From positions 3,968,001 to 4,032,000 of the forward strand of contig NZ_CP058907.1 of the NCBI RefSeq assembly GCF_013415845.1: a DNA stretch of 64,000 nucleotides, read 5' to 3'. A model generated the notes under the pieces. The model was given only the letters and a program-made list of their open reading frames with translations, made no database searches and had not been told where the DNA came from. This document shows positions 55,609 to 64,000 of this stretch, piece by piece. The first letter of the stretch is position 1; every line of letters starts with the position of its first letter. Source of the DNA: Rhodopseudomonas palustris (GTDB lineage: Bacteria; Pseudomonadota; Alphaproteobacteria; Rhizobiales; Xanthobacteraceae). A program made the translations under genes and the position numbers.

Positions 55609-57690
55609 ATGCGCCTCACCGCCGGAACCGACTCCCGTCTCGGAGCGACCTGGGACGGGCGCGGCACCAACTTCGCCCTGTTCTCCGCCAACGCTCACAA
55701 GGTGGAGCTCTGCCTGTTCGACGCCCAGGGCCGGCGCGAACTGGAACGGATCGAACTGCCGGAGCACACCGAAGACGTCTGGCACGGCTACCTCAACGAC
55801 GTCTCGCCCGGGCAGCTCTACGGCTATCGGGTGCATGGCCCGTACGATCCCGATCGCGGCCATCGCTTCAACGCTCACAAGCTGCTGCTCGACCCCTATG
55901 CGAAGCGGCTGAACGGACGGCTGGTGTGGAGCGAGGCGCACTTCGCCTATCGCACCGGCTCGCCACGCGAGGACCTGTCGTTCGACCGCCGCGACAACGC
56001 GCGCGGCATGCCGAAGGCCGTCGTGGTCGACGAGACCGTGGGCAGCGGCCGCCGCGAGACGCGGCCCGGCGTACGCTGGGAAGACACCATCGTGTACGAG
56101 GCCCACGTCAAAGGCCTGACCCAGCTTCGCGACGATGTGCCGCCCGGACTGCGCGGCACCTTCGGCGGCCTCGCCTGCCCGACCATGATCGCACATTTGA
56201 AGCGGCTCGGCGTCACTACGATTGAACTTTTGCCGGTCCAAGGCTTTGTCGATGACCGCGTCCTGGTCGAGAAGAAGCTTGTGAACTACTGGGGATACAA
56301 CACCATCTCGTTCTTCGCACCGGAAGCCCGTTACGCGCCGGACAAAGACAATCCACTGGACTCGTTCCGCACCACCGTGGCGCGGCTGCACGATGCCGGC
56401 ATCGAGGTGCTGCTCGATGTGGTCTACAACCACACCGCCGAGGGCAATCATCTCGGGCCCACGCTGTCGTTCCGCGGCATCGACAACGCCTCGTACTACT
56501 GGCTGAAGCCCGACAACCCGCGCTACTACGACGACTTCACCGGTTGCGGCAATTCGATGAACCTCACCCATCCGCGGGTACTGCAGATGGTGATGGACAG
56601 CCTGCGCTACTGGGTCGAAGTCTGCCACGTCGACGGCTTTCGGTTCGACCTTGCCACCACGCTGGCGCGGGGTTCGAACGGCTTCGATCGCAACTCGGGA
56701 TTCTTCACCGCGATCCGTCAGGATCCGATCCTGGCAGGCGTCAAGCTGGTCGCCGAGCCGTGGGATCTCGGCATGGGCGGCTATCAGGTCGGTGCGTTCC
56801 CGTCGCAATGGTCGGAGTGGAACGACCGCTATCGCAGCGTGATGCGACGTTACTGGAGCGGCGAAGGCAGCCTGATCGGCGAAGTGTCGCGGCGCATGAC
56901 GGGCTCGTCCGACATGTTCAACCGCGACGGCCGGATGCCGCGCGCCAGCATCAACCACGTCACCGTGCACGACGGCTTCACGCTTGCCGACCTGTTCAGC
57001 TACGAGCGCAAGCACAACGTTGCCAACGGTGAGGACAACCGCGACGGCTCCAACGACAATCACAGCATCAACTGCGGCGTCGAAGGTCCGACCGACGATC
57101 CGAAGCTCCTCGGGATGCGTCGCCAGCTCCGCAAGAACCAGCTCGCCTGCCTGTTCCTGGCGCAGGGCGTGCCGCTGCTGCTCGCCGGCGACGAGGTCGG
57201 CAATTCTCAGGCCGGCAACAACAACGCCTATTGCCAGGACAACGAGATCGGCTGGGTCGGCTGGGACGGGACCAACACCGAAGACGACATGGTGGAATTC
57301 GTCGGACTGATGACCGATATCCGCCGCCGCTTCCCGCAGCTACGCTCGCGGCGCTGGCTCGACGGACGCCGCGCCGACGGCTCCTACGGCGTGCTGTGGC
57401 TGACGCCGTCCGCCGCCGAGATGACCGATCAGGATTGGGCGTTCCCGGATGGCCGCTTCCTGGCTTACGTGCTCAGCCCGAGCGAGCCGGGCGGCAGCGC
57501 GATCTTCATCGTGTTGAATTCGGGCGTGCAGGAGATCGAATTCCACCTGCCGAAGCTGCCGGAATATCAGACCTGGAAAGAACTTTTCGACACCACCAAA
57601 AATACCGTGCAGGTGGCGACGCTGGGCTGCGGCAATCCGATGATCGCTCCGCCCCGCTCCGTGCTGGCGTTCTCTGGGACGACGGAATGA
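55609..57690 (+). CDS. glgX: Glycogen debranching enzyme GlgX
   Basis: The ATG at 55609 gives 693 residues with a CBM48 domain first (F-A-L-F-S-A-N-A-H-K-V) and a GH13_11 core: V-Y-N-H-T-A-E-G, F-R-F-D-L-A-T-T-L-A-R (nucleophile Asp), A-E-P-W-D-L-G and N-H-V-T-V-H-D-G-F-T-L. It hydrolyses alpha-1,6 branches, preferring short stubs. It precedes treZ with a four-base overlap, so debranching and trehalose formation from glucan ends are made together. Confidence 0.95.
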   Translation: MRLTAGTDSRLGATWDGRGTNFALFSANAHKVELCLFDAQGRRELERIELPEHTEDVWHGYLNDVSPGQLYGYRVHGPYDPDRGHRFNAHKLLLDPYAKRLNGRLVWSEAHFAYRTGSPREDLSFDRRDNARGMPKAVVVDETVGSGRRETRPGVRWEDTIVYEAHVKGLTQLRDDVPPGLRGTFGGLACPTMIAHLKRLGVTTIELLPVQGFVDDRVLVEKKLVNYWGYNTISFFAPEARYAPDKDNPLDSFRTTVARLHDAGIEVLLDVVYNHTAEGNHLGPTLSFRGIDNASYYWLKPDNPRYYDDFTGCGNSMNLTHPRVLQMVMDSLRYWVEVCHVDGFRFDLATTLARGSNGFDRNSGFFTAIRQDPILAGVKLVAEPWDLGMGGYQVGAFPSQWSEWNDRYRSVMRRYWSGEGSLIGEVSRRMTGSSDMFNRDGRMPRASINHVTVHDGFTLADLFSYERKHNVANGEDNRDGSNDNHSINCGVEGPTDDPKLLGMRRQLRKNQLACLFLAQGVPLLLAGDEVGNSQAGNNNAYCQDNEIGWVGWDGTNTEDDMVEFVGLMTDIRRRFPQLRSRRWLDGRRADGSYGVLWLTPSAAEMTDQDWAFPDGRFLAYVLSPSEPGGSAIFIVLNSGVQEIEFHLPKLPEYQTWKELFDTTKNTVQVATLGCGNPMIAPPRSVLAFSGTTE

Positions 57691-59453
57691 CGCTCCGCAG
57701 TTTCGGGCCGCGTCTCACCGGCAACGGCGTCGAATTTCGCATCTGGGCGCCGAACGCAAAACGTGTCGATGTCGTGCTCGACCGTCCGCATCCGATGCGG
57801 CGCGACGCCAGAGGTTGGTACACCACCCACATCGACGGCATCGGCGCCGGCGCACGCTATCGCTTCCTGATCGACGGTAGCCTCGATGTACCGGACCCGG
57901 CCTCGCTGTTTCAGCCCGAGGATCTGGCCGGGCCGAGCGAAGTGATCGACCACGCCGCATATCAATGGCGCGCCGAGGATTGGCGCGGGCGGCCCTGGGC
58001 CGAAACCGTGCTGCTCGAAACCCATGTCGGCACCTTCACACCGGAGGGCAGCTTCCGCGCGATGATCGACAAGCTCGACCATCTGGTCGACACCGGCATC
58101 ACCGCGCTGGAATTGATGCCGCTCGCCGATTTCCCCGGCACGCGCAATTGGGGCTACGACGGCGTGCTGTGGTATGCGCCGGACAGCACCTATGGCCGTC
58201 CCGAGGATCTCAAGGCGCTGATCGACGAGGCGCATCTGCGCGGCCTGATGGTGTTCCTCGACGTCGTCTATAACCATTTCGGCCCCGAAGGGAATTACCT
58301 CGGCCAATACGCACCCGGGTTCTTCTCCGATTCGCACACGCCGTGGGGCAACGGCATCAATTACTACGTCGAGCAGGTCCGCGCCTTCGCGATCGAGAAT
58401 GCGTTGTACTGGTTGGGCGATTATCGTTTCGACGGTCTGCGGCTCGACGCGGTGCATGCGATCCCCGATCAGGGCGAAATCCCGATGCTGGACGAGCTGT
58501 CGCGCGAAGTCGGCCGGCTCGCCGCGGAGACCGGGCGCTACGTGCATCTGGTGCTCGAGAACGACGACAACACCGCCGCCGTGCTCGATCCGGTCACCCA
58601 TCCGCCACGGGGGCAATATCGCGCGCAATGGAACGACGACTACCACCACGCCTGGCACGTCGCGCTGACCGGCGAGACTCACGGCTACTATTCGGATTAC
58701 GCCAATGCGCCGCTGGCGCATCTTGCGCGCGCGCTCGGCTCCGGCTTCGTGTTTCAGGGCGAGCCGTCGGAACATCGCGGCGGCCAGCCGCGCGGCGAAC
58801 CGAGCGGAGACCTCGTGCCGCTCGCCTTCATCAACTTCCTGCAGAACCACGACCAGATCGGCAACCGCGCGCTCGGCGACCGGTTGGAAAGCCTGGTCAA
58901 GCCGCAGGCGATCGAAGCGGCGCTCGCCGTCACGCTGCTGGCGCCGACGGTGCCGATGCTGTTCATGGGCGAGGAATGGGGCTCGCAGGCGCCGTTCCCG
59001 TTCTTCTGCGATTTTCAAGGCGATCTTGCCGAGGCAGTGCGGGCCGGACGGCGCAAGGAATTCGCCGGCGCCTACGACAAATACGGCGGCGAGGTCCCCG
59101 ATCCGCTCAGCAAGGACGCGTTCGACAGCGCCGTGCTCGATTGGCACGAGCGCGACCAGGGCCCCGGCGCCGCGCGTCTGGCGCTGGTCAAGCGCCTGCT
59201 CGCCATCCGCCACCGCGAGATCGTGCCGCGGCTCGACAGCTCGCGGTTCGGCGACGCTCGGATCACCGGCGACGGCCTGCTGAAGGCATTCTGGCGGCTC
59301 ACCGACGGTGCGACGCTCGAACTCGTCGCCAATCTGTCGGACGACGAACGTGACGGCGGGGCGCCACCCGCGGTGGGAACGATTCTATGGGGCGGCGATT
59401 GGAACCGGATCATTCCGCCTTGGGCGGTGTCCTGGCGCCTCGAGCATCCGTAA
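57687..59453 (+). CDS. treZ: Malto-oligosyltrehalose trehalohydrolase
   Basis: The start at 57687 overlaps glgX by four bases (588 residues). The GH13_10 motifs are V-Y-N-H-F-G-P-E-G-N-Y, F-D-G-L-R-L-D-A-V-H-A-I (nucleophile Asp), H-L-V-L-E-N-D-D-N (Glu) and F-L-Q-N-H-D-Q-I-G-N-R-A. It releases free trehalose from maltooligosyl-trehalose. Longer upstream frames lie inside glgX and are not used. Its TAA shares one base with the treY ATG. Confidence 0.96.
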   Translation: MTLRSFGPRLTGNGVEFRIWAPNAKRVDVVLDRPHPMRRDARGWYTTHIDGIGAGARYRFLIDGSLDVPDPASLFQPEDLAGPSEVIDHAAYQWRAEDWRGRPWAETVLLETHVGTFTPEGSFRAMIDKLDHLVDTGITALELMPLADFPGTRNWGYDGVLWYAPDSTYGRPEDLKALIDEAHLRGLMVFLDVVYNHFGPEGNYLGQYAPGFFSDSHTPWGNGINYYVEQVRAFAIENALYWLGDYRFDGLRLDAVHAIPDQGEIPMLDELSREVGRLAAETGRYVHLVLENDDNTAAVLDPVTHPPRGQYRAQWNDDYHHAWHVALTGETHGYYSDYANAPLAHLARALGSGFVFQGEPSEHRGGQPRGEPSGDLVPLAFINFLQNHDQIGNRALGDRLESLVKPQAIEAALAVTLLAPTVPMLFMGEEWGSQAPFPFFCDFQGDLAEAVRAGRRKEFAGAYDKYGGEVPDPLSKDAFDSAVLDWHERDQGPGAARLALVKRLLAIRHREIVPRLDSSRFGDARITGDGLLKAFWRLTDGATLELVANLSDDERDGGAPPAVGTILWGGDWNRIIPPWAVSWRLEHP

Positions 59454-62239
59454 TGCCTCCTGCGATACCCACTGCCACCTATCGCCTGCAACTCACCGCT
59501 GATTTTGGATTCGACGCCGCCGCGGCGATCGTCCCCTATCTGGAACGGCTCGGCATTTCGCACGTCTATGCCTCGCCGTTCATGAAAGCCCGCAAGGGCT
59601 CGACCCACGGCTACGACATCGTCGACCACACCCAGCTCAATCCAGAGCTCGGCGGCGAACAGGGTTTCGCCCGCCTCAGCGCCGCGCTGAAACAGCACGA
59701 CATCGGCCTGATCCTCGACTTCGTCCCCAACCATGTCGGCGTACACTATGCCGACAATCCGTGGTGGCTCGACGTGCTCGAATGGGGCCCGGCCTCGCCG
59801 CACGCCGCATCGTTCGACATCGATTGGGAGATGCTGCCGTTCCGCGCCCGCGGCGGCGTGCTGCTGCCGATCATCGGCTCGTCCTACGGCAAGACGCTGG
59901 AAGCCGGCGAGATCGAGCTGCGCTATGACGCCGCCGAGGGCAGCTTCTCGGCGTGGTACTACGAACACCGGCTGCCGATCGCGCCGCAGCGCTACAGCGA
60001 GATCCTGCGCACCATCGTGCGCGAGGCCGGCGCGGAGAACAGCGACGCGGGTCGCGCGATCCTCGACCTCGCCGCGCGCTACACCGGGCTGGGCCATCCG
60101 TCGCGAAAGGAAGCACCCGAGTTCAAGGCGGCGCTGCAAGCGATCCCCGGCGCCGCCGAGGTGATCGCTCGCGGGCTCGACGCCTATCGGGCCGGCGAAG
60201 GCCGCGCCACGCAGATCCAGGCGCTGCACAATCTGCTGGAGCGCCAGCACTACAAACTCGGCCATTGGCAACTGGCATCGAGCGAGATCAACTACCGCCG
60301 CTTCTTCGACGTCAACACCCTCGCCGGCTTGCGGGTCGAGGACGCCGGCACGTTCGAGGCGATCCACAGCCGGGTCAAGAAGCTGCTGGCCGACGGCCAG
60401 TTGCAGGGCCTGCGCCTCGATCACATCGATGGCCTGCGCGATCCGGCGCAGTATTTCCAGCGGCTGCGCCGGCTGGCCCGCGACGCGCAGGGCGCGGGTG
60501 CTCCGCCGCTCTACACGGTAATCGAGAAGATCCTCGGCGAAGGCGAAGCGCTGCACCGCTTCGCCGGCGTCCACGGCACCACCGGCTATGAATGGCTCAA
60601 CGTCATCACCCGCGTGCTGCTCGACGGCCGCGGCCTGAAGCCGCTGGACGAAACCTGGCGGCAGGCCAGCAACCTGTCGCCCGCATTCGATCCGGTGCTC
60701 AAGGCCGCCAAGCGCCGCGTGCTGGAAACGCTTCTGCTCAGCGAATTCACCGTGCTGACCCGGCTGCTGGCACGGATCGCCTCCGGCCACTACTCGACCC
60801 GGGATTTTTCCGCCGACAATCTGCGGCAGGTGTTCGAGCTCTATGTGCTGCACTTCCCGGTGTATCGCACCTACCTGACCGGCAACAGCCCGACGCAGCT
60901 CGACCGCAAGCTGATCGAAGACACCATCGCCAAGGCGCGGGCGGACTGGTTCGGCGCCGACGACGGCATCTTCGAATTCCTCAAGGACGTGCTGACGATG
61001 GACCTGGTGAAGCCGGGCCGCGCGCTGCATTCCAAGCCGCGGGTCCGCCGGTTCGCGCTGAAGGTCCAGCAGTTCACCGGGCCGACCATGGCCAAGTCGC
61101 TCGAGGACACCGCGTTCTATCGCTATCACCGGCTGCTCGCGCTCAATGAAGTCGGCGGCGATCCGGCCGCGCCGGAGATGCCGATCGCGGCGTTTCACGA
61201 CGCGATGCAGAGCCGCGCCAAGGACTGGCCGCACGGCATGACCGCGACGATGACGCACGATGCCAAGCGCGGCGAAGATGCGCGCGCGCGGCTGCTGTCG
61301 CTCGCCGAGATCCCCGGCGAGTGGGCCAGCGCCGTCGGCAAATGGAAGCTGATCAACGCGCCGCATCTGGTCGTCGACGGCGACATGCGCGCGCCTTCGC
61401 CGGCGTTCGAATACATGCTGTACCAGGCCCTGATCGGTGCATGGCCGCTGTCACCCGATCCAGATTTCACCGACCGCTTCCAGGGTTTCGCGCTGAAGGC
61501 AGCGCGCGAAGGCAAACAAGAAACTAACTGGCTCAACCCAAACCTCGCCTATGAGGAAGGCATTCGCCTCTTCGTCGATCGCCTGCTCGATCCGAATCTG
61601 TCGGGCCCGTTCCTGGAATCGGTCGACAGCCTGCACCGACGGCTGTCGCTACTCGGCGCTTTGAACGGCCTCAGCCAGCTGACGTTGAAGGCGACGATGC
61701 CCGGCGTCCCCGATTTCTATCAGGGCACCGAGTTCTGGGACTTCTCGCTGGTCGATCCCGACAACCGCCGCCCGGTTGATTTCGACGCGCGTGCAGCGGC
61801 GCTGGAGTCATTGGACGACAAGCCGGACTGGGCAACCCTGACAGCGAACTGGAGCGACGGCCGCGTCAAGCTTGCCTGGACGCACCATCTGCTCAAGCTG
61901 CGCCGCGACGACGCCGCGTTGTTCAGTGACGGCGACTACCGGCCGCTGGCAGTGAAGGGCGCACACCGCGACCATATCGTTGCCTTCGCCCGCACCCGCG
62001 GCAGCGAGGCGATGATCGTCGTCGTGGCAAAGGGCCTCGCTGCGTTATCCGATGAAGGCCGGCAATGGCCAACCGGCGATGCGTTCGACGGCGCGATCGA
62101 GACCAAAGGCTACACCGTGGAAATCGGCGACGGCGAGACCACGTCGGGCGAGTTGCAGCTCCGCGACCTGTTCCGCCACCTCCCTGTCGCCGTGCATCGC
62201 GCGCGGCTCTCCGGATCAAGACGCGCACAACGCGGCTGA
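59453..62239 (+). CDS. treY: Malto-oligosyltrehalose synthase
   Basis: The ATG at 59453 overlaps the treZ stop by one base; 928 residues, normal for TreY. GH13_26 marks are P-T-A-T-Y-R-L-Q-L near the start, Y-A-S-P-F near residue 40, G-L-R-L-D-H-I-D-G-L-R-D-P near 320 (nucleophile Asp), I-E-K-I-L-G-E-G-E near 360 and a C-terminal G-V-P-D-F-Y-Q-G-T-E. It converts the reducing end of an alpha-glucan chain to a trehalose end. A palindromic repeat follows. Confidence 0.96.
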   Translation: MPPAIPTATYRLQLTADFGFDAAAAIVPYLERLGISHVYASPFMKARKGSTHGYDIVDHTQLNPELGGEQGFARLSAALKQHDIGLILDFVPNHVGVHYADNPWWLDVLEWGPASPHAASFDIDWEMLPFRARGGVLLPIIGSSYGKTLEAGEIELRYDAAEGSFSAWYYEHRLPIAPQRYSEILRTIVREAGAENSDAGRAILDLAARYTGLGHPSRKEAPEFKAALQAIPGAAEVIARGLDAYRAGEGRATQIQALHNLLERQHYKLGHWQLASSEINYRRFFDVNTLAGLRVEDAGTFEAIHSRVKKLLADGQLQGLRLDHIDGLRDPAQYFQRLRRLARDAQGAGAPPLYTVIEKILGEGEALHRFAGVHGTTGYEWLNVITRVLLDGRGLKPLDETWRQASNLSPAFDPVLKAAKRRVLETLLLSEFTVLTRLLARIASGHYSTRDFSADNLRQVFELYVLHFPVYRTYLTGNSPTQLDRKLIEDTIAKARADWFGADDGIFEFLKDVLTMDLVKPGRALHSKPRVRRFALKVQQFTGPTMAKSLEDTAFYRYHRLLALNEVGGDPAAPEMPIAAFHDAMQSRAKDWPHGMTATMTHDAKRGEDARARLLSLAEIPGEWASAVGKWKLINAPHLVVDGDMRAPSPAFEYMLYQALIGAWPLSPDPDFTDRFQGFALKAAREGKQETNWLNPNLAYEEGIRLFVDRLLDPNLSGPFLESVDSLHRRLSLLGALNGLSQLTLKATMPGVPDFYQGTEFWDFSLVDPDNRRPVDFDARAAALESLDDKPDWATLTANWSDGRVKLAWTHHLLKLRRDDAALFSDGDYRPLAVKGAHRDHIVAFARTRGSEAMIVVVAKGLAALSDEGRQWPTGDAFDGAIETKGYTVEIGDGETTSGELQLRDLFRHLPVAVHRARLSGSRRAQRG

Positions 62240-62626
62240 CCAGACTGCACCGTCCCTCCAATGCTGCCTCGTCATTCCGGGGCGCTCGCGCCCGCGAGCG
62301 AACCCGGAATCTGAACCCTGCACCGACTCCCGCAAAGCCCTGCTCGCTTCGAGATTCCGGGTTCGCGCTGCGCGCGCCCCGGAATGACTCGAGGGAGATG
62401 TCGTGCAAGAGTAAGAGGCCGCCGGGTCGCGCGACGCGCACCCCACAAACACCGAGGCCGCCCGGGAGCTGGAGCCGGACGGCCTGACGGGGTTTGTGCC
62501 GAGCAGGAAATCGGTTCCCTCACCCGCCCCACCAGAATTCCAAGATTCGGTTACTTACAATTTAACGAAACCTACAGATAAACACTTGTTGCAACGCGAT
62601 AATTTGGTGCAGCGCACGCAACGTTG
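62240..62626. other. Intergenic region after treY, 387 bases
   Basis: The first 150 bases hold an ATTCCGGG repeat. The remainder to 62626 has no ORF or known site; the last part (from about 62540) becomes A+T-rich, without an obvious gene. Confidence 0.5.
62270..62391. repeat. Interspersed repeat, ATTCCGGG family
   Basis: CGTCATTCCGGGGCGCTCG and GCGCCCCGGAATGACTCG are arms of a long palindrome, with AACCCGGAATC and GATTCCGGGTT inside. Copies at 18076 and 22853. Confidence 0.7.
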
Positions 62627-62935
62627 TTACTTCTTCTCCAGCATCAGGTAACCGCGCTTCTGGATTACGACGCGAGCTGCCTCAGCGAATTTCTGTAATA
62701 GCCACGGCAGCCGCACTTCGAGCCGCACGTGGTCTTCGGCGACGTCGACCTGCCCGGCCGCGACCTGTCCGAGCGCGCGCACACGAAATAGCATTTGATC
62801 GCCCCGCCATGTCTCCTCGTCGACGGTGAGAATAGGGACGTTGACCGCCGCCCGGCTCAGCCCGGTCTGCAGCCTTCGACGCGCCTCGTCGCGCCCAAGG
62901 TGGTGGGGAATTGATACGACGAGCGGAGCTGACAT
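62627..62935 (-). CDS. Polyhydroxyalkanoic acid system family protein
   Basis: A 102-residue protein starting M-S-A-P-L-V-V-S-I-P-H-H-L-G-R-D-E-A-R-R-R-L, the pattern of TIGR02610/PHA_gran_rgn. The rest (V-D-V-A-E-D-H-V-R-L-E-V-R-L-P-W-L-L) is in keeping. These small cytoplasmic proteins are often linked to polyhydroxyalkanoate granules; no PHA genes are next to it here. Function unproven. Confidence 0.75.
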   Translation of the reverse strand: MSAPLVVSIPHHLGRDEARRRLQTGLSRAAVNVPILTVDEETWRGDQMLFRVRALGQVAAGQVDVAEDHVRLEVRLPWLLQKFAEAARVVIQKRGYLMLEKK

Positions 62936-63031
62936 CGGCTTGCATCCTTCTTCCGGTATTGGAGAGCTGCCGACTATCTATGTCGGCAGCGACAAAACAA
63001 CAGAGCTGTGCACACGCTGAGGTTCCGGTTC

Positions 63032-63056
63032 GGAACCTTCACTCATGCGACGTGTT
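63032..63056 (+). promoter_or_regulatory. EcfG-like promoter before DUF3309 gene
   Basis: GGAAC (63032-63036), 16 bases, then TGTT (63053-63056), one mismatch to the CGTT minus-10 element. The minus-35 lies in a perfect inverted repeat GGTTCCG-GTT-CGGAACC. Start of transcription would be about 45 bases before the ATG. Confidence 0.5.
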
Positions 63057-63111
63057 TGGTCTCCCGGCAGGCGGAGCATTCGGGCGACCCCGCCGCGACA
63101 AGGAGAACGAC

Positions 63112-63276
63112 ATGTCTCTCGGCACAATCATCCTGATTATTCTAATCATCGCCTTGCTCGGCGGTTTCACCGGCGTCGGCGGCGGTCCGTTCTACGGCAC
63201 CGGTTACTACGGCGGCGGCGGTCTCGGCCTGGTGATCGTGATCCTGCTGATCCTGCTGTTGCTCGGCAAGATCTGA
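63112..63276 (+). CDS. DUF3309 small membrane protein
   Basis: A 54-residue protein with two membrane helices flanking a Gly/Tyr-rich turn: I-I-L-I-I-L-I-I-A-L-L-G-G ... G-G-G-G-L-G-L-V-I-V-I-L-L-I-L-L-L-L-G, matching DUF3309. A good AGGAG ribosome site is at 63101-63105. Such short inner-membrane proteins are common in alphaproteobacteria and often stress induced. An EcfG-like promoter lies directly upstream. Confidence 0.9.
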   Translation: MSLGTIILIILIIALLGGFTGVGGGPFYGTGYYGGGGLGLVIVILLILLLLGKI

Positions 63277-63311
63277 CGCACTGTCGTCGGTCAGCTCTCT
63301 GATCAACGCCG

Positions 63312-63337
63312 TTGTGGCCGGGCTTGTCCCGGCCATT
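63312..63337. repeat. Interspersed palindrome TGGCCGGG...CCCGGCCA
   Basis: TGGCCGGG-CTTGT-CCCGGCCA again, in the gap between the DUF3309 gene and ligD. Third close copy in the window. Confidence 0.7.
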
Positions 63338-63415
63338 CACGTCTTCGGCGCCTGTTGGGCAGACAGACGACGGAACCTGCACGGCCCCTGGTACGAGGCG
63401 AGGCGACCGATGAGC

Positions 63416-64000
63416 CTATGTCTTGCCTGAGGTCAGCATCCTGATCGCGGCCTTCAGCGGAGCTGCGGCGTCGTCGTAATCTGCCCACGCCTTTGAGCGC
63501 TTGATCAGCGCGGGCACCGACTCGATCGTGTAGCGCTTGGGATCGAGCCCGGCCTTCACCTGCGACCACGTCAGCGGCATCGACACCGTGGCACCGGTGC
63601 GCGCCCGTGGCGACAGCACAGCGACCGCGGTCGACATCCGGTCGTTGCGCAAGTAATCCAGGAAGATCTTTCCAATCCTCTTCTGCTTCGACATGTTGAG
63701 CAGATATTGCTCGGGGCTATCCTCGGCCATCTGCGCACACACCGTCTGGGCGAAGGTCTTCGCCGCCTTCCAGTCGATGCCGTCGTCGGGTTTGAGCGGC
63801 ACCACGACATGCAGCCCCTTGCCGCCGGTGGTCTTGCAGAAAGTCTTGAGCCCCAGTGCTTCGAGGCGCTGCTTCATTTCCTTCGCGGCCGTGATCACCT
63901 CGTCGAACCCGACCTCAGGAGCCGGATCGAGATCGAACACCAGACGTCCCGGCACGTCGTAGCGGCTCGGCGCACAGTTCCACGGATGCAGCTCGACCCC
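63416..64000 (-). CDS. ligD: LigD polymerase domain (5' part of gene outside window)
   Basis: The minus-strand frame is open to the window edge (195 codons seen, ending in TGA... at 63416). V-E-L-H-P-W-N-C then [10 protein letters not shown] is the start of the archaeo-eukaryotic primase-like polymerase domain of LigD, with F-D-L-D-P holding the metal-binding Asp residues, and [12 protein letters not shown] the next motif. [16 protein letters not shown] is the later part. LigD repairs double-strand breaks with Ku; the rest of the protein and any ku gene would lie beyond 64000. The GTG at 63955 is internal. Confidence 0.92.
   Translation of the reverse strand, partial: GVELHPWNCAPSRYDVPGRLVFDLDPAPEVGFDEVITAAKEMKQRLEALGLKTFCKTTGGKGLHVVVPLKPDDGIDWKAAKTFAQTVCAQMAEDSPEQYLLNMSKQKRIGKIFLDYLRNDRMSTAVAVLSPRARTGATVSMPLTWSQVKAGLDPKRYTIESVPALIKRSKAWADYDDAAAPLKAAIRMLTSGKT

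Noticed and set aside
59072..61366. 764-codon minus-strand frame over treZ-treY
   Set aside because: Opposite two well-recognised genes; low-complexity Gln/His/Arg-rich translation without domain.

Overview
The window is high-GC alphaproteobacterial chromosome and most resembles Rhodopseudomonas palustris or a close Nitrobacteraceae relative. The reasons are the gene families present (fused transaldolase-PGI, DUF6894, UPF0114, DUF3309, BrnT/BrnA, alphaproteobacterial HxlR and VanA/VanB types), an Irr-type ICE box at the bacterioferritin gene, an EcfG-type promoter, and many short interspersed palindromes typical of that group. The species name is an inference from sequence character. I see no rRNA, tRNA, insertion sequence, prophage or CRISPR array.

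Layout. 1-13.9 kb: the 3' end of a SOUL heme-binding gene, a secreted DUF1800/DUF1501 pair, a chemoreceptor, a lipoprotein, bfd-bfr iron storage, two paralogous small secreted proteins, UPF0114 plus an MltB-like transglycosylase, a Tam methyltransferase, a BrnT/BrnA toxin-antitoxin pair, and EttA. 14-22.8 kb: an L,D-transpeptidase, a Pro/Ala-rich anchored protein, two sulfurtransferases, a vWA protein, a diguanylate cyclase, a GlsB-like protein and a MoxR ATPase. 22.8-36 kb: a repeat-rich gap, a vanA-gntR-vanB-like oxygenase cluster, a set of accessory enzymes (GNAT, SMP-30, GIY-YIG, GPx, amidase, peptidase, SDR/HxlR), and an 880-bp array of three tandem repeats of about 278 bp without an ORF.

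36-62 kb is a large carbon-metabolism block. First come tal-pgi, gnd, zwf, pgl, gluconokinase and a HAD phosphatase: the oxidative pentose phosphate pathway with entry of gluconate. Next are GH15 and malQ on the minus strand, and then glgE, treS-maltokinase, glgB, glgX, treZ and treY on the plus strand. Together these make alpha-glucan from trehalose or maltose (TreS/Mak, GlgE, GlgB), remodel and debranch it (MalQ, GlgX, GH15), and turn glucan ends back into trehalose (TreY/TreZ). Glucose released can enter through zwf or the PGI domain. A consensus EcfG promoter in front of malQ suggests general-stress control of part of the block.

62.6-64 kb: a PHA-system protein, a DUF3309 micro-membrane protein with its own EcfG-like promoter, and the C-terminal part of a LigD-type DNA ligase/polymerase that runs out of the window.

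The least explained item is the tandem repeat at 29418-30295. Block spacing is kept almost to the base in three diverged copies, and the repeat runs into the 3' end of the neighbouring GIY-YIG gene.
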